From: Ooceraea biroi
Lineage: Eukaryota > Arthropoda > Insecta > Hymenoptera > Formicidae
Assembly: GCF_003672135.1 (NCBI RefSeq)
Contig: NC_039512.1
Location: 16,446,874 to 16,510,873 of the forward strand
Direction of reading: 5' to 3'
Length of the DNA stretch: 64,000 nt
Shown: piece after piece, positions 24,511 through 36,672 of the stretch
How the letters are laid out: each line of letters begins with the position of its first letter
Position numbering within the stretch: the stretch's first letter is position 1
Notes under the pieces: model-generated
What the model was told of the DNA's origin: nothing
What the model saw: the letters and a program-made list of their open reading frames with translations, nothing else
Database searches by the model: none
Program-made: the position numbers and the translations under genes

Positions 24511-25340
24511 TTCTTGTCTTTTTAACAGCGTGAAGAATAATTTACGGACCTCACGGAAGAAAAATTTGTATTGTGTGTCGTATTTCGAATATCTATGATT
24601 GATAATCCTTAAAATATAGCAAATGGCTGTGAACGTTAGTGTGTAATTTTTTAGATATAACAATAACAGTCTATTCCACGCACCATTTGATTTGCATTGT
24701 CTGGATGGAATCTGTCTTGTTAAAATGCATTGTTTTACACTTAAACGTTCAATTTATGTAAATCACCATTGAATTGTATTAATAGATATTCATTATAAAA
24801 TATAAAACGTGTATTTTTCATATCTTCAGACGGGCGAAAGCAACACAAATTCCATAGTATTCCATAGTTTCTTTAAGAAATTCATACACACATCAGTTGA
24901 CACGCAAAATGTCCAAGCACGCTGATGGCAGCGTGACATACAACTACGTTTCGCGTTCATGGCGCACACGGACGCGATACGTAGCTTGTGTGCATCGCGA
25001 GACCTCTTCACATGTTATCACGTGTGTTGGGATTCGAATTTCGAATCTGGCATAACTGCCTGAGTGAGTAAGAGACAGAAAAATATGTTTGTCTCCTACT
25101 GCCCGAGCATACACGGACACGAAAACTTGTGTGCGTCGCGAGACCTTTGCGAGACCATCTCTACCATCCCTACATACTACCAAGCTCAGTTTCTGACAAC
25201 AATTGTCTTTCCTTGCGTGAGAACGTTCGATAATTCGAGTTAACGACCTTTCATATTCAGCTACAACATGAGAAATCGTAAGTATCATATTATATCAAAT
25301 GTTAATAATATATACGTGACAGAATATCGTACATTATGTA
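24511..25340. other. PPP1R15 3' region and intergenic, with a diverged duplicate
   Basis: No gene is seen. A stretch of about 40 bases around CTTGTGTGCATCGCGAGACC (24985-25008) recurs as CTTGTGTGCGTCGCGAGACC (25124-25143), a diverged local duplication. The ATG followed by a donor-like GTAAGT at 25268-25282 could be a tiny first exon of the silk-like gene below, but this is speculation. Confidence 0.35.
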
Positions 25341-25342
25341 TA

Positions 25343-25602
25343 CAGGGTCCAAAAAAGTGGAGACCCCTAAATAACTCCGGAAATATGCAAGATAGAGAAA
25401 GTGTTGCAGGATTTCAAATGACGCATTACGTAGCAATTAAACATTTTAGGGTGATCTTTACGTGATCTTAACAAAAAGCTCTTCAAGGTCGTACTATTGC
25501 TACGTAATGCGTCATTTGAAATCCTGCAACTTTTGTCTGAAACATTTTTTTATCTTGCATATTTTCGGAGTTATTTAGGGGTCTCCACTTTTTTGAACTC
25601 TG
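25343..25602. mobile_element. 260-bp foldback MITE with TA duplication
   Basis: Ends CAGGGTCCAAAAAAGTGGAG and the complement of CTCCACTTTTTTGAACTCTG face each other, TA on both sides. Arms of roughly 55 to 110 bases pair, including GACGCATTACGTAGCAAT against its complement. It is non-coding and of the TACAGGG-ended group seen elsewhere in the window. Confidence 0.75.
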
Positions 25603-25654
25603 TATATATAATTATTTTTATTTTTATTAGTATTATTATTATTACTCTTTTCAG

Positions 25655-27470
25655 AGGTAAAGTTAATGGAGATGCGGATGACAATGGAGTGGCTGATGAA
25701 CCTGATTCCACTACTGGTTAAGCTACAAAAGAAGCTATCCAACCTGATGCGGTTGCTGCATCCGCTGCTACAAGCACAACAGTCGGGAGCAGTAATAGTA
25801 ACAGCAATAGGAACGGCTGAAGCAGTAGCAATTGTAGAAGCATTCAAAGCAATGAACAAAATAGTAGAAACCATGGCAGCAGCAGCAAGCATGACACAAA
25901 AACAGTAGTATAACTATTTTCTGTGTTTCTATCTTTTATTTTATGTTATGTTTATTCATTTAATTTTATTTATTTTTCAGATTACAGAAGCTGGCTGCTC
26001 TCGTGGGTATATTAGTAAATGTACGCAATAGTAAAATATATAACATTATAAATAAAAAATATATTTCACACATATATTACAAAGAGACACGATGTCTATG
26101 ACAAGCTGTGAAATATGTCGCTGCGTCTGCCAGTGCGTCGACCGACAGTAAAAATGGATAGGGCGTCTTGCATCGGGGAAGTGCCAAGAGCGAGACGGAG
26201 AGTGCTGCGATCACGATCGAGGGGGCAAAAGTTGGCACTGGAATCGACAATACTGCGTCCGCGTCTGCAGAAGCACTCTCATGAGGTCTCGGCATTGGTC
26301 AGGAACCGCTGAGGCGCAAGCCACCGCCGGTCAACCAGCAATTGTTTCGAAGTCGCGTGAACTAGCCGACAAGACTATCGCCAAGACAATCGCTTTGGTC
26401 GAGGCGGTAGCCAAGGCCGAGGTTGAAGTAGCCAACAGGATATCCTACAACTGAGCAAAGAAAGGTGAAATCATCGACGCCGGTCCGCTGCTTAAGGGGG
26501 GAGCCTGCTTTAGAACGTTGAAAATAAGGTATAATTTTACGAATTTTTTTGGAGAAACTATACAGCGGATCATTATAAAACTTTGATGCATTTATTAGTA
26601 CATGTTTAAAGATAAAAAAATTATTTTTTTATTTGAATATATCGCCTGTAGAGGTCGTCCTGGAGGCATCTTAGTGCAGCCGGCATTGTAAATTGGTGAG
26701 CATTCTCCTGCCTCCAAATTTCATCCAAACTGAAAAATTGAAATATTTTCTCGTTATTTATGAATTCCCATCGTCGATGAACCTTTAATATTCATAAAAA
26801 CATTAAGTTAAACAATTACTTTTGCATGAAAAAGTTCAAAAACTTTGCCTAAAAATCGTACTTTTGTGTTCTAAGCTCCACCATTTTGGCACTTTTCAAC
26901 TTTTTTCTTCTCTCTTTGGTTCATCGACGATGGGAATTCATAAATAACGAGAAGATATTTCAATTTTTCAGTTTAGACGAAATTTGGAGGCAGGAGAATG
27001 CTCACCAATTTGCAATGCCGGCGACGCGGCTGCACTAAGATTTCTCCAGGACGACCTCTACAAGCGATATATTCAAATCAAAAAATAATTTTTTTTATCT
27101 TTAAACATGTACTAATAAATGCATCAAAGCTTTATAATGATCCGCTGTATAGTTTCTCGAAAAACAATTCGTAAAATATACCTTATTTTCAGCGTTCTAA
27201 AGCAAGCTCCCCCTTAAGATCTTCTGACCAAAACTGAAGTAGAGGCCGTGGATATGGAAAAATCCAGACATTCAAATCGCGTCTATCGTCAAGGGCGGCA
27301 TCGCAAGGTCGGCGACCACCAGTAGAGCGCAAGCACCGGCGTCGGCAGCATCGGTAAGCAAAGCTGAAGAATCTCCGCACTTCCGCTTCAACTGACGCCG
27401 AGGCCGATAGCCAGATATTGGAGGCGTGGTGAACGATACTCGCTTCCTAGTTCGCATCCCGCATGCAGAA
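25655..27470 (+). pseudogene. Silk-fibroin-like alanine-rich gene remnant
   Basis: Fragments of alanine- and serine-rich, coiled-coil-like protein appear on the plus strand in changing frames. Examples are ATKEAIQPDAVAASAATS near 25728, GTAEAVAIVEAFKAMNKIVE near 25812, KYVAASASAST near 26112 and NTASASAEALS near 26250. SGTAEAQATAGQPAIVSKS, continuing in heptads through ALVEAVAKAEVEV, spans about 26305-26442, and RAQAPASAASVSKAEE near 27324. Small residues at heptad core positions and the ASASAEA word are typical of bee and ant silk fibroins. Stops and frameshifts interrupt every fragment, and a foldback element has inserted at 26492-27217. I infer a decayed fibroin gene or a relative of one; an alternative is another Ala-rich coiled-coil protein. 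Composition is GC-richer than its flanks, as expected for old coding DNA. Confidence 0.45.
26496..27213. mobile_element. Solo TTAA-flanked foldback element
   Basis: This is the same 718-bp element found nested in the three composite copies, here alone with TTAA on each side (26492-26495, 27214-27217). It lies inside the silk-like remnant and splits it. Its arms and centre match the nested copies almost base for base. Confidence 0.9.
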
Positions 27471-29600
27471 GAGGTGAGTCAGTTTTCTAAACAACGTATA
27501 TTGATAGAATAGCAAGATGCAGACTAAACATGCACATGATCTGAAAAAATGACAAAAAAGTGATTACGTCAGACAAAGAACTGTAAGACTGGAATTAACT
27601 TGTAAAGTTAAACTTACCTTCTAATATTTTCGACGAGACCTTTCTCTACGTGTTTTGGGACACCGTTGCGTAAGATATTCGCGGAACGGCGGTTACCATA
27701 TTTTCATATGTTCGGCAATTAACCATTATAAAACATTACAAAACATATAATATGGTTTTTTATTTCGTACCATGTAATGATATAAAGTTAAGAAATTCAA
27801 ATTGAAAGATTATACGTTCGAAATTCTCTTGATTCCACGTATGCGATACGAATATTTTACGCAATATTACTTAAAATTGTTTCCGTGTAATCTCTGTACG
27901 TACGTTATTAAGAAACCATACGAGTTATACAAAAAGTGGGTCGCGCCTTCGAACAATTCCTTCACGCTGAAGTGAATCAACCGCTTGCGGCCTCCTTAGC
28001 ATTCACGTTTTACTATAACGGGTATGCTAATTGTAAGTCTTTCTGAAAAATCTGTATCGATAGCACCTTAAATTTCGCGAGTTAAGGTCTATCAGTTTTT
28101 ATTCGATTAGTTTGCCCATTTTTAATAACAAAAACTTTTGTGCGTAAGCACACACACACACAATAGAAAAAACTAAAAAAGAATTTAAAAAATCATTGCA
28201 ATTACCATTGTTAACATTAGATTTACGGACATTGCCTAGTTTTACTGAAACCCGTCATATTGACGGATACATTAAAATTTGGTTTTCTGTTTTCGATTTT
28301 CGGTTTCGCGTTGATAAAAAATAATACGTTTGATTTCTGTATCTTTAAACATGAATCCTCAATCCGTCAAATTGACGGGTTCCGTAAATGTAGTGTTAAT
28401 AAAAAAACTACAAGAAAAAGTTACGATAGTAATTTTTAAAGCTGGCTCTACGCTATGTTCAACCGCACACGTCCGCTTCGTAAATTATTCATTTCGATAA
28501 ATCTTAAGATAAATTGATTTATCTAAGATTGATCTAAGACTTAGATAATACTCCTGTTTTTACTTTCATTAATAGAATCCAAATATTATATTAAAAAATA
28601 TTGGATCAGTCATAAAGTTTGGTTCGATTTTCAATTTTTCAAATCAATTCAATTAGTCTTATTGTAAAAACCTTATAATTGCTCGTTTGTACTAAAACTG
28701 GTAATTACTAAGAACGAACAGTATGAAAACTCGCTTCATGCTATTATCCTGATGTGACAATTATGTTCTTGCACGCTACGCGAGCTACGCATGAAATCGC
28801 AAGATATATGCATCCTTTTTATTTATGTATACAGTGTTTGCTAAATTATAAACTGCTTTGAGATTAATCTCAGTCACATGTAATATGTATCTTTTTATAA
28901 CATATAACTGTAATCTGTAAACTGTATTATCGCATAATAGTATCATACCAAATTTTAATGAGATAATAAATTTATGAGCACCTTATATTTGTGTCTAATA
29001 AAGTGCACACTCACGTCAAGGTTCTCTAATGAATAGATGAGAATTGTCGGCGGCCTGTTAATCTCTGGAGACACGTTTGCAACAATCTTGCGATAATGAC
29101 TGGTTGCCTACTAATTAATTAATCTCGCTGTATTACACATTTATGTTTATTTCATCCATCATGTTGATCCATAAATAGTCGCCGGAGCGTTACGTGATTC
29201 ATCGAATTCAGTGAATAAAACGATTACACCTGATACAATCGACATTAGCTAAAAGTAAAAAATCTTTTAAATTGCTCGTTTTACAGAAACACTAATAAGG
29301 AAAGGGAAGTACTCAACACAAAGGCAATCTCATGGCTAGCAGTAGAACAAATTGTTTCAAATCATCGTACGGAAAAATATGTTTCCAATGTAGAATCTTT
29401 TCTATGTTGAAGATGTGCCTATCTAAATCTTTTATATACTGGTACAGTACGACCGAACGCAATCGGTTCTTCGATTCCAAACGTGCACGATGCATCCCTA
29501 CCTGCGCACCGTACAGACCCAGTGCGTTGATGTCTCCGATACCGCTTGAGCTCCGGTCGTGAACGACTCTTCAGTGACTGGTGGTTCAAGAGGTGACACC
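27471..29600. other. Intergenic, one MITE only
   Basis: AT-rich DNA with no supported gene. It holds a short CA tract near 28149 and the MITE at 28211. Frames at 29313-29562 are short and overlap on both strands, just upstream of the SVWC promoter. Confidence 0.45.
28211..28399. mobile_element. 189-bp TTAA-ended MITE
   Basis: TTAACATTAGATTTACGGA at the left faces the complement of TCCGTAAATGTAGTGTTAA at the right. Inner copies of CCCGTCATATTGACGG and CCGTCAAATTGACGGG also pair. TTAA ends suggest a piggyBac-type non-autonomous element. Confidence 0.7.
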
Positions 29601-29645
29601 ATGTACATCTGGAGGGGATAACGGGAACCCCGCCCGATTCCCGGC

Positions 29646-29651
29646 TATAAA
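29646..29651 (+). promoter_or_regulatory. TATA box of the SVWC gene
   Basis: TATAAA within GGCTATAAAATG sits 135 bases before the SVWC start codon. An insect initiator-like CCAGTC lies about 30 bases further on, near 29676, the expected spacing. This implies a focused, inducible promoter, in contrast to the TATA-less housekeeping genes nearby. Confidence 0.75.
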
Positions 29652-29780
29652 ATGCCGCCACAGGATCAGGCCCAACCAGTCTTAATCGATACAAGAAGCT
29701 CCACATTTTTCTGCTCTTCTCTCCTACCCTCCCACGTAAAGAAATATTCACCCCTGCGTCTGTTCGTCACGACTCGAAAT

Positions 29781-32700
29781 TATGAAGCCCGCCATCCGGT
29801 TCGTCCTGCTGTGCCTCGCTGTCGCCTCCGTCGCCGCTGAGGAGGCCAAGGAGCAGGAACGCCCGAAAACTTTCCGGAGATTAATACCCGCTGATGTCCT
29901 TCGCGGTGAGTAACCTGCTAGCTTTCAATTTATAAAATTAACAACAGACTTCACGCACGCTGCAGTAAGATCGCAGAAGACACGTGAGAAATCACCGTGT
30001 CTAATTTAATTTTTTCAATATATAAAGATTTTTATAAAAAGTCATGTACTACAAATATTTACAGAAAGCTTCGTGACACATAAGTTTCTCTCTCACTTTT
30101 TTATATAAATTTTCAGAATTTTACAGAATGAAAAATTAATTTAGATACTGTATTTTTGTTATTAATATTACTGTATGTAAGATATATCGATCATAAATTT
30201 AAGATGTAATGGAAAGTATAAAAGTAGATTCTTTCTAGTTCTTATTGTTGTATAATACTATTTTGTTTAATTGTAATACTGCCGAATAAGATTCAATTCA
30301 ACGACTAATTGACTAAATTGACTAAAACCTAATCAGGGAAGCACATTGGACATTCGAATATCGATACTATAATATAGTGATTATATGCATTATAATTTGT
30401 GTCTAATGAAAGGAAACTTCGAGGTGTTTTTCCATGATACTTTTATTATGCAGTACTTTAATGTCATCATTAGAGCAACGATGTTCATCTTAGATAAATA
30501 ATATGATGCTAATGGCGTTCGATAATTATACAAGATAAGAACATTTAAGTTCTTGACGACGGAAAAGTTCGATTTTCGATAGCTGATGTCATATATTACA
30601 ATCCAATATATGGACATTATCGACATTGTTACTTGTATTACATGTAATACATGTAGTTAGTTGTAAAGTCTATGAAGAAACTGCAATGACTACTAAAACA
30701 GTTAGAAAATGGTTCGCGAGTTTTAGACGTGATAATTTTAACTAAAAAAAACAAGTCACGCTCTGAACACTCAATGAAAGTGAATGACAATTTAATTATC
30801 AATTTAATTACTTTAAATTCGAGAATTTTTCTGAAAAAATCGAGCAGAAGTTAAACATTGCATATGGAAGCGTATTTAGTAAAAGTAAAATTTAAGTAAA
30901 ATTTGACGTAAAATCGAACCAATCTTCTTGACAGACGCAATATAAATTTTAAAATGTTTATACGGAGTGTCCCAGACCTACCATGTAACCCGTTAATGCT
31001 AGATTTCTGAATTCATTTGGAGAAAATCCTAATATCAAAGGCTGTTATACTTTTAAACGGGAAAGGTTCACCAATCAGCTTGTCAAAATTTCGCGTGCTC
31101 AAGGACGTTACATATCCAAGGATCTTCCCACGACATTTCAGTTCTTACGAAAGAAATATTTGTAGAAATTGAGAATCGCTGTGTTAAGAGACCGGTCGAA
31201 ATCAAAGAAGTATATATACATGTTTGAAAAGTGGAACAATTATCGCCATTAAGTCCTCAGAAGATACTTAACTTTCTTATGATATATATTATATAATATA
31301 TTACGCGTGTCGAACAGCTAAATTGAAGTCTCAGTGATATATGCGCTACTAATATCATCTTCTACAAAAGAGAGAAACGACAATTTATATTCGAAAATTA
31401 TTTTAGAAAGATGAATCTGTCGAGATTATTTTTTCAGAAGACTGAGAAATAATTATGGGGTTTGTATGTACATAGAATTGATCGTATATTGCAAAGTGCG
31501 TTCAACTACTTTCAAAAGTGAAATTTTCAATCATAAATATTAAACACAGAGAGTCTCTGCGTTTTCTCAGAAAGTATAAAACTCTCAAATAATTTTTTTA
31601 ATTTTTAGATTGTCTTAAATATAAAAACAAATTTATCATGAGTTTTCCGTAATCTTATAAAATGTATCCATTCAGAGAAAAATTGCTCAATATTAATTAA
31701 CGTTTTTAAGATGTTCAGAATTTCTTTGTGATAGATTTTCTTAATAAACAAAATCCTATTAGCAACAACTCTGCATCGAATCACTTATAGATCTGCGAAG
31801 ATTTTCATTATCGATAAAATCATCGCATAAAAAAATTTCACAACAACAAGTATCACGGCCATTCGCGGATTCTAAGATAACATCCAATAAATATTCTCTC
31901 CTACACTTTGTAATCCTTCACAATCGTTTCCCTTGCATCGACCTCGCGGATAATATCGCCTTTTCTGCTCTATAATTATCGCACACGTCTCCTTAGTACT
32001 CATCCATGCGTAAATCGACCCTGATACGCGTGACTCCTGATGTTTTTCTATGCTGACTTGCACCTATTATCCCATAATAGGCACGGTTCCTGATTCACAG
32101 GGACGTGGGTTGTACACATGATCCGACGTGATATCCCGTGAACGGGACGAGAGAAAGATAAGTAACCAAACCGCTCTCAGCATCATGATCATGAAACTGC
32201 GTGAAAGTTCCATGCCGTAACCATTACCTTATGATCTGCCGGTATTTCGCCTGCCGTGTTGCTTCTGCCTTTCTCGGTACCACTTTCTTCTTCATACGAT
32301 TTATAGGGTGCAGTAATGCGTTTCTCTTTCTCTCCCCGTCTTTCTCGATACGAAGATGATTGGAAAGGTCATGAGTCATGGCGAAACTCTTTTATGTTAA
32401 CTCTTTTAAATACATCACCGCGAACCCTTTTAGATTGCAGTTAAGTCTCGTTCTCTATTCTGAAATTCACGTAATTTCTAAATTCCGAGTACACTCTTTT
32501 TTGGTATAAATGTACCCAGATAGCCAAGTCTGCCGAAAGCAGATGATGCCAACTATCCGCTATCAACTATTGCCAGCCAAAAGACAACAAATTTGATACA
32601 GAAGTTGTTGTTAACGATTAATTCGACAAATTGGTGCCAGAAATGTAACGGAGCTTGCTCACAAGATCTAAGAACGGATTGGCGGCAGAAACCGAGCAGA

Positions 32701-35700
32701 ATCTGCAAACATGGCTCGAAGTCGGATTGTCGACAGAAACCGAGCAAGATTTGCGCGCGCGGAATCTAACGGCAGATTGGCAGCAGAAACCGAGCAAGAT
32801 CTGCGCGCGCGGAATCTAACGGCAGATTGGCAGCAGAAACCGAACAGGATCTGCAGCTTTTGACAGTATTCAAATTTACACGGCTATGAATATGCGTTTT
32901 CGCTCCGCACCGCTATGCGGTGCACGCGTCGAGTTCTTACTCGATGTTACGATTTAGCCTAACAGTTATATAAGTTAATACACGCGCGTTGGCACGATAA
33001 TATTAATTTTTCTGAAAATTTTTGCACTTGCGGCACGGAGGCTCCCATGGACAACGTCCATGTAGTTCACGCACGCCACGAGCCATCTGAAGTTCGAAAG
33101 CAAAATTCGGACTTGAGATTAGAATAAATTAACAATAAGAGAGAGATTATGCAACGAACTGTCAGAAAGACACATCGAGCCAAATGTACTTTAATTTAAC
33201 AAACAAACAAATGCGTTCTTTTAACAATTTATAGTGTGTTAAAAGTAAACACATGCTTTAAGAGGGGAGCCTGCTTTAGAACGCTGAAAATAAGGTATAT
33301 TTTACGAATTGTTTTTCGAGAAACTATACAGCGGATCATTATAAAACTTTGATGCATTTATTAGTACATGTTTAAAGATAAAAAAATTATTTTTTGATTT
33401 GAATATATCGCTTGTAGAGGTCCTGGAGAAATCTTAGTGCAGCCGCGTCGCCGGCATTGCAAATTGGTGAGCATTCTCCTGCCTCCAAATTTCGTCTAAA
33501 CTGAAAAATTGAAATATCTTCTCGTTATTTATGAATTCCCATCGTCGATGAACCAAAGAGAGAAGAAAAAAGTTGAAAAGTGCCAAAATGGTGGAGCTTA
33601 GAACACAAAAGTACGATTTTTAGGCAAAGTTTTTGAACTTTTTCATGCAAAAGTAATTGTTTAACTTAATGTTTTTATGAATATTAAAGGTTCATCGACG
33701 ATGGGAATTCATAAATAACGAGAAAATATTTCAATTTTTCAGTTTGGATGAAATTTGGAGGCAGGAGAATGCTCACCAATTTACAATGCCAGCTGCACTA
33801 AGATGCCTCCAGGACGACCTCTACAGGCGATGTATTCAAATAAAAAAATAATTTTTCTTATCTTTAAACATGTACTAATAAATGCATCAAAGTTTTATAA
33901 TGATCCGCTGTATAGTTTCTCCAAAAAATTCGTAAAATTATACCTTATTTTCAACGTTCTAAAGCAGGCTCCCCCCTTAATATATCGTGAATATGAATGG
34001 CCAAAAGCTGCAGATTCTGTTCGGTTTCTGCCGTCAATCTGCCGTCAGATGTTAACAGATCCTGCTCGGTTTCCGCCGCCAATCTGCCGTCAGAGTCTGT
34101 TAGCAGGCTCTGCTGGCGGATCACTATCCTAACGCGGACATAACGGATGCCAATTTGCTATCAACTTCTGCAGCAATCTGTTGCCAATCTGCTGGCAGGT
34201 TGCACACATTTTGCTTACTGGGTAGTAACTCTTTTTCGCTTGAAGTGTCCTTGTTTGCTACTTTACGCCGACCGGTGGAACGGACAAACCGCAATAAGTG
34301 TTAGCATTGCCGTAAACGCTGATCACGTCGGAGCCGATCGGTGTGCCGGTGGCATTGAAAAAACGGTAACGAACACGTCATTATTTAAATTTCACAAATA
34401 ACACGCTCACCAGAGACATAGTTGGATCAGCTACGGCCAGACATTCCGGCATCTCCGTGAGGCGCATAATCCCTGTGCCAGTTCTCGTTTGTTTTGCAGA
34501 TATCGCGCTCGCAGCTGCGAAACGAACAAGAAATGACAATATACCATGAATCATGAGTAAAAATAATTGTATTTCACTAATTAAAGTAACTTTCTTTTCC
34601 ATGCTATTTTATTATTATGAACTTGCTCGAGTCTTTCATTCGTTCTGCCTCGATATGCATCGAAATCGAAAAATTAATCAATTATTAAGCAAATTAGCTT
34701 AACAAAATTCTTATTATTTTATTATTTTTTAAGTGTATTTCCCATAATTTATTTCCGCTTAAATAAATAAATAAATTTAGTTCTGCTTAAATCGACGCTG
34801 CTTAATCGAGCGGGATGTTTCAAAACGTGTCGTCAGAATTCTTAAAACGCGTCGCGCGAGGACGTTTTTTCCGTTCGCGATTCCTTCGACTTATAGAGTT
34901 AAATGATTTCGCGAATGTCGTGAGTCATCGGCGAAGGGTTGATGTAACCGAGAGCCTGTTAGCCCAACCCGATACACGTTAACGCCCATTGTAACGTTTG
35001 TCGTCGTCAATTGCGTTGCGCAAAAATGTCTGCAAACGAACGACTCGGTGTATGACAGTGAAAGTGTTTCTCCTTGAAGTTTCTAGCACAGTCATCACCG
35101 CCGCCGCCGCCGACGACGACGACGACGATCAATGGTGCTCCCTGTCTTCATCATCCTCGTCGTCTTATCGTCACCGTCGTCGTCGTCATCGTTGTCATCG
35201 TCACTATCGTTGTCATGGTCGTAAATGGGCACACCGAGGCCACGACCGATTATGATCAAGCTTAGCCCCGTAATGCCGTCATCCGTTGCGCTTGTCGCTA
35301 TCGCGCATAGTACTGCGGCGAGGAAGTGAAATTTGTGACTGTAATCATTAGTCTGCTGCAGATACAGAATGATGCAAAAATAGGTCGCCTGATCTAGCGT
35401 ATGCATGTACATATGTTGAGTTATTTAAAGTAAAGACAAATACAAATATAATAAAATTCTATTCGCATATTTCTCACGTGTCTGGTTGCGAGAAATTTTC
35501 GCAAATTAAGAAAACAAAATTGTAAATTGGTAATTTAAAGAGTAGACGTTGAAACAAGTGTCACGATTTATAAGGCGTTTTAAGTAAAATATTTTCGGGC
35601 AATTGATGTGTTCGTGTCATCATCAATTCCGTCGTTCATCAAGATACGCAGTATAACAAGGAAAAATTCTTTCTCGTGTTTGTTCCTTCACACACCAACT

Positions 35701-36672
35701 TATTTTATTCACCAATTTGTTTTTTCTCTTATTCATCTCGTTACCAAGCTGCCAATTAACGAATAATGTTACAATGTACTGCGGCGAGAAGCATTAGCAT
35801 CGCTCAGATAGGATACACTAGAAAGTAACGACACTTCTCACGCGTGACGAGGTAACGAGATAATACACACGCTCACGAGCGAGTGAACGAGCGCGTTATT
35901 AAGGAAGTGCAGTCATCGCATTTCATCGCGCGCGAGCAGGATGGCTTTTTTACTCCCGCATCCGTGTGCGTCATCCTCGGTGAAAATCGAGCGCAACTTT
36001 CGTGAAAGTAATCCACGAATTCTTGTAACGAATCCATCGCGATGGATCACTGAAAGCAAAACCACATGTTTGCCAAAAACTAAAAGAAATTTGCCATAAA
36101 GTAAAAATAAAAGAAAAAGAATGATCGATCCATTACAATAGATTACTGAAAGCAGAGCCAAACGTTTGCCATTAAAATAAAAAAAAGAATAGTCAATTGA
36201 AAGAATCAGTAGTGAGTAGATAAATATTCAGCTGCATTTAAAATTTTCTCCTGGCTTTTCGCTGGCTTTTCTCCCTATCGAACCTATGCAGAAGCCACCC
36301 TAATCGGAGTAATGTCATTTAACATGCTGCAGATTTCCCCGGGATGTGCTTCGCATCGACCAAGTGTGCGACCATCGAGCCGACGAAATCGTGGCAGTTG
36401 GCGCCGTTCTGCGGCCGTTCCACTTGCGTGCCCGCCGACGACAATTCCGGCCGCCTGTTTGAATTGGTAGAGGATTGCGGCCCCTTACCCAAAGCCAATC
36501 CCAAGTGCAAACTCTCCGACAAGACCAACAAGACCGCGAGCTTCCCGATTGCTGTCCGATCTTCGAGTGCGAGGACGGCGCTAAGCTAGAATATCCGGAA
36601 ATCCCGACTTTGCCAACGCCGACCGAGGATGCCGCGAAAGGAGAACCGGCGGCAGCGGCACCAACGGCCTAA
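29781..36672 (+). CDS. Secreted single-domain von Willebrand C (SVWC) protein, apparent frameshift
   Basis: SVWC proteins are small secreted arthropod proteins, several of them induced by infection or nutritional state (Drosophila Vago is one). Exon 1 (29781-29907) encodes a signal peptide, FVLLCLAVASVAA, and a short basic stretch ending in LIPADVLR. Exon 2 begins at 36333 after a 6.4-kb intron and gives DFPGMCFASTKC, FCGRSTCV, then CGPLPKANPKCKL. Up to about 36545 the frame runs well, but the expected final part, DCCPIFECEDG and its Ala-rich tail to the stop at 36670, lies one frame over. The cysteine pattern of the domain is complete only if the two frames are combined. A missing base near 36547 explains this, either as a sequencing or assembly error or a true disabling mutation. 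Promoter, signal peptide and splice sites look healthy, which favours error. The intron carries composite element copy 2. Confidence 0.8.
32515..34222. mobile_element. Composite 1.7-kb element, copy 2 (inverted)
   Basis: Same element as at 18868, reverse orientation, within the long SVWC intron. It starts CCCAGATAGCC and ends with the complement of CCCAGTAAGC; TA flanks both ends. The 50-bp repeats and nested foldback are retained. Confidence 0.85.
33262..33976. mobile_element. Nested TTAA-flanked foldback in copy 2
   Basis: TTAA at 33258-33261 and 33977-33980. It occupies exactly the same site in the host element as in copies 1 and 3, in the corresponding orientation. Confidence 0.85.
35094..35231. 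repeat. Imperfect CCG/GAC/GTC trinucleotide repeat
   Basis: Runs of CCGCCG, GACGAC and later GTCGTC/TCATCG fill this stretch. Open frames reading Ser-rich, Asp-rich or Arg-rich peptides on both strands come from the repeat and are not genes. It lies in the SVWC intron. Confidence 0.75.

Noticed and set aside
34998..35412. Ser-, Arg- and Asp-rich frames on both strands
   Set aside because: All are translations of one trinucleotide microsatellite.
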